Origin: DASXKD01 sp963734725
GTDB taxonomy: Bacteria; Actinomycetota; Actinomycetes; Streptosporangiales; Streptosporangiaceae
Reading direction: 5' to 3'
Length of the DNA stretch: 64,000 nt
Assembly (NCBI GenBank): GCA_963734725.1
Contig: CAVTIX010000008.1
Coordinates: forward strand, 186,001-250,000
Under the pieces are notes generated by a model that saw nothing but the letters and a program-made list of their open reading frames with translations, was not told the DNA's origin and did not search any database. The position numbers and the translations under genes were made by a program. This document shows, piece after piece, positions 56,359-64,000 of this stretch (positions within the stretch are counted from its first letter, which is position 1; every line of letters starts with the position of its first letter).

Positions 56359-57452
56359 CCGCTGCCGAACTGCTCGTCTTCCTGGCCGGGGCGGCCGTCA
56401 GCCTGAGCGCCAGCTACCTCCTGGTGACCCGGCTGGAACGGATCGGCGAGTGGCTCGGCCTGTCCGAGGGGCTGCTCGGGGTGGTGGCCGCCCTGGCCGG
56501 GGACGGGCCGGAGATCACCGCGGCGGTGACCGCGCTGGCCACGCACCAGAACCAGGTCGGCGCCGGGGTCGTCATCGGCTCCAACGTGTTCAACCTGGCC
56601 GCGCTGCTCGGCCTGGGCGCCATGGTCGCCGGCGCCATCGCGCTGCACCGCAAGGTGATCCTCCTCGGCGGGGCGGTCGGGGTCTGGGTGGCCGTGGCCT
56701 GCCTGGTGACCGTGCTCGGCGTGATCCCGGCCGCCGCCGGGCTCGCCGCGGTCCTCGCCGTCCTGATCCCCTACCTGATCGTGCTCGGGGCCAGCCGGGC
56801 CCGGCTGGCCCGCCTGCCGCTGCCCCCGCGCTGGCGGGAGTGGCTGGCGGCCGCGGTGTCGGAGGAGGAGGCCGAACTCAGCGAGGTGATCCACCCGCCA
56901 CACGGCCGGCGCACGGACGTGGCCCTGGCGGTGGCCGCCCTGGTGGTCGTCGTGGCGGCCAGCGTGGCGATGGAACGCGCCGCGACCATGTTCGGCACGC
57001 GCTTCGGGATCCCGGACATCATCATCGGCGGGGTCGTCCTCGCCGCGGTGACGAGCCTGCCGAACTCGGTCGCCGCGGTCTACCTTGCCGCCCGGGGCCG
57101 CGGCGCCGCCATGCTGAGCACCACGCTGAACAGCAACGCGCTGAACGTCGCCGCCGGGCTGCTGCTGCCCGCCGCGATTGTCGGGCTCGGGCCGGCCTCC
57201 GGCCAGTCGGGCCTCGTCGCCGTGTGGTACCTGGCGCTGACGCTCATCGCGCTGGCGTTCGCCTACCGCGACAGCGGAATGAGCCGCGCGTCCGGGGCCC
57301 TCATCATCGGCGCCTACCTCGTGTTCCTGGGCTCGCTGCTGACCGTGGCCCACGCGGCGGAACCCGGCCTGGGCGCAACGATCGTTCCGCTTGTGATCGT
57401 TGTGGCATGTAGCGGCGCGGGCCTGGCCCGCCGGCGCCGGCGCCTACGCTGA
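56352..57452 (+). CDS. Sodium/calcium exchanger family transporter
   Basis: A 366-residue protein with about ten helices in two halves. The alpha repeats are seen as GDGPEITAAVTALAT with GSNVFNLAALLGL, and VTSLPNSVAAVYLAA with NSNALNVAAGLLL. A cytoplasmic loop with many Glu (VSEEEAELSEVIHPP) joins the halves. The family exchanges Ca2+ or other cations against Na+ or H+. GTG 56352 overlaps the lipoprotein stop. Confidence 0.88.
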   Translation: MVAAAELLVFLAGAAVSLSASYLLVTRLERIGEWLGLSEGLLGVVAALAGDGPEITAAVTALATHQNQVGAGVVIGSNVFNLAALLGLGAMVAGAIALHRKVILLGGAVGVWVAVACLVTVLGVIPAAAGLAAVLAVLIPYLIVLGASRARLARLPLPPRWREWLAAAVSEEEAELSEVIHPPHGRRTDVALAVAALVVVVAASVAMERAATMFGTRFGIPDIIIGGVVLAAVTSLPNSVAAVYLAARGRGAAMLSTTLNSNALNVAAGLLLPAAIVGLGPASGQSGLVAVWYLALTLIALAFAYRDSGMSRASGALIIGAYLVFLGSLLTVAHAAEPGLGATIVPLVIVVACSGAGLARRRRRLR

Positions 57453-57456
57453 GCTC

Positions 57457-57799
57457 ATGCGTGCCGCGCTGAGCCTTCTGGCCGACGCCTGCTGCGTGCT
57501 GGCCTTCGTCGTGATCGGCCGGGCCAGCCACAGCGATGGCGAGACCCTGGCGGGCATCGCCTCGACCGCGTGGCCGTTCCTGGCCGGGCTGGCCTGCGGC
57601 GAGGTGGCGGCCCGGGCCTGGCGGCATCCGCTGGCCCTGATCCCTGCCGGAGTCGGGGCGTGGCTCGGCGCCGTGCTAGTCGGCCAGGCGCTTCGCGTGC
57701 TGGCCGGGCAGGGCACCGCGCTGGCGTTTATCGTCGTCTCGCTGCTGTTCCTCGGGGTCTTCCTGCTGGGCTGGCGGCTCGCCGCCAGTTGGGCTGTGG

Positions 57800-57822
<23 letters not shown>
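57457..57822 (+). CDS. DUF3054 family membrane protein
   Basis: A 121-residue protein with four helices and the DUF3054 signature VVIGRASHSDGETLAG. Common in actinobacteria; function unknown. It starts 4 bp after the exchanger stop and its end overlaps the convergent mftD by 23 bp. Confidence 0.85.
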
Positions 57823-58978
<1,156 letters not shown>

Positions 58979-58992
58979 CTCGGGTCTCCTGA

Positions 58993-59703
58993 CTAGCGCG
59001 GCCGCGGCGGGTCTTGGCGGCGGGCCGCCGCGACGGCGTGGCCCGCGCCCCGTGGCGCCTTGGCGAGGACGTCGTCGGCGAAGCCAGCGGCGAGCGCGCG
59101 GAGGGCGGCGTCCAGGTACACCGTGAGGTCGGCGTCCGCATGCGCCACCCACCGGTCATAGGCGGCGCGGCATGCGGCGAGGGTGGCGCGCCCCACGGCC
59201 AGCGGGTACAGCGAATCCGGCGGCTGCCCGGTGCGGCGCGCCACGAAGTCGCCGACGGCGCGCTCCCACGCGTCGTAGTGGACTGCGGCATTGGCCATCA
59301 GCGCGGGCACGGACCCGATCAGCGACATCCGCGCGCGCAGCTCGGGCACGTCGGCCGCCCGGTAGTGATTGGCCGCGAGCACCGCCTGGCGCACCGCCTC
59401 CATCACCGGCAGCCCGGCCGGGACCTCATCCAGCAGGGCGCGGATGGTCGCGACCTCGGTGTCGAACTCGCCCCAGAGCACATCCGGTTTCGAATCGAAG
59501 TAGCGGAAGAATGCGCGCCGGCTGACCCCGGCCTCGACCGCGATCTGGTCAACGGTTGTTTCCTCGAACCCTTGCGCCGCGAACAAGCGCATGGCGATAA
59601 GTTCCAGCTCGCGCCGGCTGGTGCCGGGCGGGCGCCCGCGGCGGCTGGCGCCGGACGGGCGCCCGCGGCGCCCGCTCCCGGCGGGAGGTGCAGCCACGCT
59701 CAT
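58993..59703 (-). CDS. mftR: Mycofactocin system TetR-type regulator MftR
   Basis: About 236 residues from ATG 59703 (an in-frame ATG at 59730 is possible). The TetR HTH is FEETTVDQIAVEAGVSRRAFFRYF. The N-terminus carries two 27-bp repeats (59617-59670 on the plus strand) giving two RRGRPxG units resembling AT-hooks, an unusual addition. It is divergent from mftA across a long palindrome and 15 bp from mftD. It probably represses the mft genes in response to an acyl-CoA, as known for MftR. Confidence 0.88.
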   Translation of the reverse strand: MSVAAPPAGSGRRGRPSGASRRGRPPGTSRRELELIAMRLFAAQGFEETTVDQIAVEAGVSRRAFFRYFDSKPDVLWGEFDTEVATIRALLDEVPAGLPVMEAVRQAVLAANHYRAADVPELRARMSLIGSVPALMANAAVHYDAWERAVGDFVARRTGQPPDSLYPLAVGRATLAACRAAYDRWVAHADADLTVYLDAALRALAAGFADDVLAKAPRGAGHAVAAARRQDPPRPR

Positions 59704-59755
59704 CGGCCGGTTCCCTTCCTCCGCCGTCATCCCAGCGGGGCGCCTGTTAGCCTGC

Positions 59756-59786
59756 CCTATATTCGGCACACTGTGACGAATATAGG
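59756..59786. promoter_or_regulatory. MftR operator: 31-bp near-perfect palindrome
   Basis: CCTATATTCG (59756-59765) and CGAATATAGG (59777-59786) are exact reverse complements; between them CACA and TGTG also pair around a central C. It lies in the divergent region between mftR and mftA, 28 bp before the mftA ATG. TetR regulators bind such sites, so this is the expected MftR operator. Confidence 0.82.
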
Positions 59787-59813
59787 CCGTATCCACGCCG
59801 CAAAGGAGCCTCC

Positions 59814-59951
59814 ATGGCCGACAACCTGACCGCCGAGCCGGCCGACGAGACGGTCGTCACTGCCCCCGCCGGCGACCTTGCCGACGATGTCCTCGCCAAC
59901 GACGTCCTTGTCGAGGAGGTCTCCATCGATGGCATGTGCGGCGTCTACTGA
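59814..59951 (+). CDS. mftA: Mycofactocin precursor peptide MftA
   Basis: A 45-residue peptide from ATG 59814 with SD AAAGGAG. It ends in IDGMCGVY, the conserved C-terminus whose last Val-Tyr is decarboxylated and cyclised to form the mycofactocin core. The leader is acidic (ADETVV, DLADDVLANDVLVEEV) as in other MftA. The mftB start lies inside its last codons. Confidence 0.97.
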   Translation: MADNLTAEPADETVVTAPAGDLADDVLANDVLVEEVSIDGMCGVY

Positions 59952-60234
59952 GCCCGCGGGGCAGTTCGATCTGGACGCCCCCTGGCGGCTGGACGCCCAG
60001 GTCCGGGTCCGCCCCGAAGCCTTCGGCGCGCTGCTCTACCACTTCGGCACCCGGCAGCTGTCGTTCCTGAAAAGCCCGGCCCTGCTCGAGGTGGTGCGCT
60101 CGCTCGCAGCTCAGCCGAGCGCCCGTGCGGCGTGCACGGCGGCAGGCGTGCCGACCGGGGAGTTGATGCGTTACGCACGAGCCCTGCAGACCCTGGCGGC
60201 GTCGCAGATGATCAGCAAACGGGAGGCGGCGTGA
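59929..60234 (+). CDS. mftB: Mycofactocin peptide chaperone MftB
   Basis: A 101-residue PqqD-like protein (RiPP recognition element) that presents MftA to MftC. The signature FDLDAPWRLDAQVRVRPEAF and GALLYHFGTRQLSFLKSPAL is conserved. ATG 59929 overlaps mftA by 23 bp in another frame, and the end overlaps the mftC start as GTGA. Confidence 0.92.
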   Translation: MACAASTEPAGQFDLDAPWRLDAQVRVRPEAFGALLYHFGTRQLSFLKSPALLEVVRSLAAQPSARAACTAAGVPTGELMRYARALQTLAASQMISKREAA

Positions 60235-61435
60235 GCACTGCGCTGACCGAGCAATTCGAGCAGGGGCTGGCCGCGCCGATCTGCCTGACCTGGGAGCTGA
60301 CCTACGCCTGCAACCTGTCGTGCGTGCATTGCCTGTCCAGCTCCGGGCGGCGGGACCCGCGGGAACTGACCACCGCGGAGTGCGAGGCGGTCATCGATGA
60401 ACTGCAGCGGATGCAGGTGTTCTACGTCAACATCGGCGGCGGCGAGCCGACCGTGCGCCCCGACTTCTGGGCGCTCGTGGACTACGCGACCGGCCATGAC
60501 GTCGGGGTCAAGTTCTCGACCAACGGCGTGAAGATCACTCCGGTTATCGCCCGCCGGCTGGCCGGCCGGGACTACGTGGACGTGCAGATCTCGCTGGACG
60601 GCGCGACCCCCGAGGTGAACGACGCGGTGCGCGGCCGCGGGTCGTACGAGGTCGCGCTGCGCGCCATGCGGAACCTGGCCGGCGCCGGTTTCGCGGGGTT
60701 CAAGATCTCGGTGGTGATGACCCGGCACAACATCGGCCAGCTCGAGGAGTTCAAGGCCATCGCCGACCGGTTCGGCGCACAGCTCCGGATCACCAGGCTG
60801 CGCCCGGCCGGCCGCGCGCCGGCGTCTGGGACGAGCTGCACCCGACCGCGGGCCAGCAGCGCGAACTGTATGACTGGCTGGTGGCGCACGGCGCGGACGT
60901 GCTCACCGGCGATTCGTTCTTCCACCTCAGCGGGTACGGCAGCGCGCTGCCCGGGCTCGGCATGTGCGGCGCTGGGCGGGTCGTGTGCCTCATCGACCCG
61001 GTCGGCGACGTGTACGCCTGCCCGTTCGCGATCCACCCGAGCTTCCTGGCGGGGAACGTGCGGGATCCGGGCGGGTTCGCCGGGGTGTGGCAGCGCTCGG
61101 AGCTGTTCCGTGGGCTGCGCCGCCCGCAGGCCGGTGGGGCCTGCGAATCGTGCTCCGCGTTCGGCAGCTGCCGCGGCGGCTGCATGGCCGCGAAGTTCTT
61201 CACCGGGCTGCCCCTCGACGGCCCGGACCCCGAATGCGTCAAGGGGCATGGCGAGCGGGCGCTCGCATCGGCCGCGGCGGCCGCCCCGGCGCCGCGGCCA
61301 TCGCCCGACCACTCGCACCGGACCGCCCCGGATCGCGCCGGGGAACGCCGGCCAGTCCCGCTCACGCTGTCCCGCCGCGCGCCGGTGACCGCGTGCGATG
61401 CGAATCCGCTGGCCGGGTTCGTTTTGGAGCCTTGA
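60231..61435 (+). CDS. mftC: Mycofactocin radical SAM maturase MftC (one frameshift)
   Basis: GTG 60231. The radical SAM cluster motif is CNLSCVHC (Cys27, 31, 34). IGGGEPTVRPDFW and KFSTNG are typical of SPASM proteins; auxiliary cluster Cys lie in GMCGAGRVVC, YACPF and CESCSAFGSCRGGC. MftC decarboxylates and cyclises the MftA C-terminus. The frame breaks near 60815-60820 (RPAGR, then a shifted frame reading VWDELHPTAGQ); one missing G would repair it, and the gene is one base short. Confidence 0.93.
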
Positions 61436-61450
61436 GACGCCTCTGTCAAC

Positions 61451-61578
61451 TACAGCAGTGTCACGCCGCAGCCGCCGGGCCGAACGCCGCATAAGGCGCC
61501 CCAGGCGCCGTTGCGGTGTCCCGGCGGCGAGGACCAGCCTCCCGAAGCAAGCGAAGCGCCCGCGAGGGAGGCAATGAA
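61451..61578 (+). repeat. Dispersed structured intergenic element, copy 5, in the mycofactocin operon
   Basis: Inverted relative to copies 1-4 in the window but in the same orientation to the downstream gene as copies 1 and 2. Stem GCCGCCGGG (61471-61479) pairs with CCCGGCGGC (61520-61528). GCCTCCC (61537-61543) pairs with GGGAGGC (61566-61572), whose GGGAGG is the SD of the SDR gene, 7 nt before its ATG. Confidence 0.85.
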
Positions 61579-62379
61579 ATGAACGACAGGGTTGCGCTGG
61601 TCACCGGGGCGGCGCGCGGCATCGGGGCGGCGACCGTGCTGGCGCTGGCCGGGGCGGGCTGGTCGGTCCTCGCGGTGGACAGCGCGGCCGACGACCCCGC
61701 GCTGCCCTATCCGATGGCCACCCCGGCGGACCTGTCCGGGGTGGTCCGCCGGGCGCGCGGAGGCGCCGGGCCCGGCCGGGTGCGGTCCTTCGTCGCCGAC
61801 GTGCGGGACCCGGATGCCGTCGCGGCCGCGGTGGCCGAGGCGGAGCGCCATTGGGGCGGCCTGGACGCGGCGGTCGCGGCGGCGGGCGTGATCGCCGGCG
61901 GGGCGCCGCTCTGGGAGGTCCCGCCGGCCCAGCAGCAGGCGGTGCTCGACGTCAGCCTCGGCGGGGTCCTGTCGCTGGCCCGGGCCGCGGTCCCGGCGCT
62001 GCTGCGCCGTCCCGTGCCCCGGTCCGGACGGTTCCTCGCCGTCGCATCCGCGGCGGCCACCCGCGGGCTGCCGATGCTCGCCGCGTACTGCGCGGCCAAA
62101 GCGGGCGTGACCGGGCTGATCCGTGCTCTCGCCGCCGAGCTGGCCGACAGCGGCGTCACCGCGAACGCGGTCAGCCCGGGCTCGACCGCCACCCCGATCC
62201 TGGACGAGAGCGCCCGGCTGTACCGGCTGCCCGGGGCGGAGGCGTTCGCCGGCCAGCAGCCCGCGGGGCGGCTGCTCGACCCGGCCGAGGTAGCCGCGGT
62301 CCTGGCCTTCCTCGCCAGCCCCGCGAGCAGCGGGATGACCGGCGCCGTGGTGGCGGTGGACGGGGGACTCGCGCTATGA
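61579..62379 (+). CDS. Mycofactocin-associated short-chain dehydrogenase/reductase
   Basis: A 266-residue classical SDR from ATG 61579. Nucleotide-binding TGAARGIGAA lies at residues 10-19, and the catalytic set is Ser157, Tyr170 and Lys174 (AVASAAATRG and AAYCAAKAG). It belongs with the SDRs that occur in mycofactocin clusters and probably use mycofactocin to reoxidise bound NAD(P); the substrate alcohol is unknown. Its last 14 codons have been copied downstream in tandem. Confidence 0.88.
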   Translation: MNDRVALVTGAARGIGAATVLALAGAGWSVLAVDSAADDPALPYPMATPADLSGVVRRARGGAGPGRVRSFVADVRDPDAVAAAVAEAERHWGGLDAAVAAAGVIAGGAPLWEVPPAQQQAVLDVSLGGVLSLARAAVPALLRRPVPRSGRFLAVASAAATRGLPMLAAYCAAKAGVTGLIRALAAELADSGVTANAVSPGSTATPILDESARLYRLPGAEAFAGQQPAGRLLDPAEVAAVLAFLASPASSGMTGAVVAVDGGLAL

Positions 62380-62541
62380 CCGGCCCCGTGGCGCCGGTAG
62401 ACGGGGGACTCGCGCCATGACCGGCCCCGTGGCGCCGGTAGACGGGGGACTCGCGCCATGACCGGCCCGTGGCGGCGGTGGACCGGGGACTCGCGCCATG
62501 ACCGGCCCCGTGGCGCCGGTGGACCGGGGACTCGCGCCATG
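62335..62541 (+). repeat. 41-bp tandem repeat derived from the SDR 3' end
   Basis: The last 41 bp of the SDR reading frame (from ATG 62335) recurs at 62376, 62417, 62458 (40 bp) and 62498, ending at the mftF ATG 62539. Each unit begins with ATGACCGG and contains GACGGGGGAC, a possible SD. Mini-ORFs of 14 residues run 62376-62420, 62417-62461 and 62498-62542, each stopping in the ATGA of the next unit. The short unit at 62458 is instead in frame with mftF. Confidence 0.93.
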
Positions 62542-64000
62542 ACCCGCGCCGGGCCGGCCGGAGTACCGGGCGGCGGGGCCGCTGCGGCGCTGCCCGCCGG
62601 CTTCGGTGTGGTCATCGACCCGGGCACCAAGCAGCTCGACTCCAGCACCCTGTTCGGCGGCGCGCCGGTCCGCGTGCTGCGGCTGTCCCGTGCCGGGCGC
62701 GCCGCGCTGGCGGAGCTGCGCGCCGGGCCGGTGCGCAGCGCCGCCGCGGGCCGGCTGGCCCGCAAGCTCACCGACGCCGGGCTGGCCCATCCGCGGCCGC
62801 CGGAGCTGGCTTCGCGGCCCGACGTCACGGTCCTCATCCCGGTCCGGGACCGCGCTGTCCTGCTCGACCGCTGCCTGTCCGCCCTGGGGCACGGCTATCC
62901 GGTCGTGGTGGTGGACGACGGATCGCAGGACCCGGGCGCGGTCGCTGAGGTTGCCGCCGCGCATGGCGCGGTGGTGGTGCGGCGGCCGGTCAACGGCGGC
63001 CCCGGCGCCGCCCGGAACACCGGCCTGCCCGGTGTGACGACCGAGCTGGTGGCGTTCCTGGACAGCGATTGCGTGCCCGAGCCGGGCTGGATCGAGCGGC
63101 TGGCGGCGCACCTGGCCGACCCGGCCGTGGCGGCGGCGGCCCCGCGGATGGTGGCGGCGCCGGCCGGACCTGGCTGGGCCGGCCGGTACACCACCGCGGC
63201 GTGCTGCCTGGACCTCGGCGACGCCGAGGCGCGGGTGGCGCCCGGGACCCGGGTGGCTTACGTGCCGACCGCCGCGCTCCTGGCCCGGCGCGCCGCCCTC
63301 GTCCCGGCCGCCGGGCCCGGCGGCGTCTTCGACCCCGCGCTGCGCTGGGGGGAGGACGTCGACCTGGTCTGGCGGCTGCACGACGCGGGCTGGCGGATCC
63401 GCTACGACCCGGCGGTCCGGGTGTCCCACCACGAACCGCGCGGCTGGGCGGCGCTGCTCACGCGGCGGTTCCGCTACGGCACCTCGGCGGCGCCGCTGGC
63501 GGCGCGGCACCCGGGCCAGGTGCCGCCGCTGGTGCTTCACCCCTGGCCGGCGCTGACCGTCGCCGGGCTGCTGGCCGGCAGCCCGGCCGTGGCCGGCCTC
63601 GGTTTCGCCGGGTCGGTGCTCGCCATGCGCGCCACGCTGCACCGGGCCGGGCTGCCCGCCCGGGGGGTGCTGCCCGCGATGCTCACCGCGACCCGGCAGA
63701 CCTGGCTGGGCGTGGGCCGTTATGCCTGCCAGTACGGTGCGCCGGTGCTGGCTGTGGCGCTCGTGGCGCCCGGCGGGACCGGCCGGGCGCGGCGCTGGGC
63801 CCGGCGCGCCGCGGCCGGGTCGCTGCTGCTGGGGCCGCCGCTGACCGCCTGGTCCGCGCGGCGCCGGTCGCTGGGCCCGGTGCGGTACGTGCTCGGCCAC
63901 CTGGCCGACGACGTGGCCTATGGAACGGGGGTGTGGACCGGCGCGCTGCGGGCGCGCAGCACGGCCCCGGTGCGGCCGGTCATCGCCTGGCATCCGTTCC
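62539..64000 (+). CDS. mftF: Mycofactocin glycosyltransferase MftF (3' end outside window)
   Basis: The frame from ATG 62539 stays open to the edge (487 codons), close to the full length of about 470-490. It has the MftF opening LPAGFGVVIDPGTKQLDSST, the GT2 motifs VTVLIPVRDRAVLLDRCL, VVVVDDGSQDP and FLDSDCVPE, the acceptor-side WGEDVDLVWRLHDAGW and C-terminal hydrophobic helices. It adds glucose units to premycofactocin. An in-frame ATG at 62458 inside the repeat could extend the start by 27 residues. Confidence 0.9.
   Translation, partial: MTRAGPAGVPGGGAAAALPAGFGVVIDPGTKQLDSSTLFGGAPVRVLRLSRAGRAALAELRAGPVRSAAAGRLARKLTDAGLAHPRPPELASRPDVTVLIPVRDRAVLLDRCLSALGHGYPVVVVDDGSQDPGAVAEVAAAHGAVVVRRPVNGGPGAARNTGLPGVTTELVAFLDSDCVPEPGWIERLAAHLADPAVAAAAPRMVAAPAGPGWAGRYTTAACCLDLGDAEARVAPGTRVAYVPTAALLARRAALVPAAGPGGVFDPALRWGEDVDLVWRLHDAGWRIRYDPAVRVSHHEPRGWAALLTRRFRYGTSAAPLAARHPGQVPPLVLHPWPALTVAGLLAGSPAVAGLGFAGSVLAMRATLHRAGLPARGVLPAMLTATRQTWLGVGRYACQYGAPVLAVALVAPGGTGRARRWARRAAAGSLLLGPPLTAWSARRRSLGPVRYVLGHLADDVAYGTGVWTGALRARSTAPVRPVIAWHPF

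Overview
The window is very GC-rich DNA with GTG/TTG starts, strong Shine-Dalgarno (SD) sites, ATGA/TGATG gene overlaps and a mycofactocin cluster. These features point to a high-GC actinomycete, possibly Streptosporangiales-like; genus and species cannot be read from the sequence. No rRNA, tRNA, CRISPR array or intact transposon was seen.

Layout. 1-6.0 kb: the end of an amidohydrolase, an ABC-2 exporter, a LolA-like envelope protein and an OmpR-type two-component system. 6.0-6.7 kb: a VapBC-type toxin-antitoxin pair. 6.7-13.4 kb: a minus-strand heme-copper oxidase operon (cupredoxin, ctaC, ctaD, ctaE, ctaG, a small membrane protein, ctaB). 13.9-17.1 kb: a second two-component system with a TlpA-like thioredoxin and an anchored protein. 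17.1-21.5 kb: envelope glycan genes (glycosyltransferase, epimerase, aminotransferase, polysaccharide deacetylase). 21.9-30 kb: an HtrA-like protease, dapE, arginine deiminase, an SGNH hydrolase, a PQQ-repeat lipoprotein and a HAD phosphatase. 30-39 kb: a complete kdp potassium-uptake locus with an extra microprotein gene before kdpF. 39-42 kb: a Lrp regulator, a NarL-type two-component system and a lipoprotein. 42.5-53 kb: a secreted Ig-repeat protein, an MMPL transporter, a phosphoesterase, a LigD-type polymerase, a membrane protein and an agmatinase-like enzyme. 53-57.8 kb: a LysR regulator, an acyl-CoA ligase, a lipoprotein, a cation exchanger and DUF3054. 57.8-64 kb: a rearranged mycofactocin cluster, with mftR-mftD on the minus strand and mftA-mftB-mftC-SDR-mftF on the plus strand.

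The most unusual feature is a family of five dispersed intergenic elements of about 130-220 bp. They share two conserved stems, one showing a compensatory base change between copies. In three copies the element ends just before a start codon, and its GGGAGG supplies the SD while an upstream CCTCCC in the same element can pair with it. One copy lies inside the mycofactocin operon. A second oddity follows at once: the last 41 bp of the SDR gene is tandemly copied four times up to the mftF start, giving overlapping ATGA mini-ORFs.

At least eleven apparent frameshifts fall in otherwise well-conserved genes (ctaG, a histidine kinase, htrA-like, a PQQ lipoprotein, kdpB four times, kdpD, the Ig-repeat protein, mftC). 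Reading is otherwise normal on both sides and catalytic motifs are intact, so sequencing or assembly indels are the simplest explanation for most of them.
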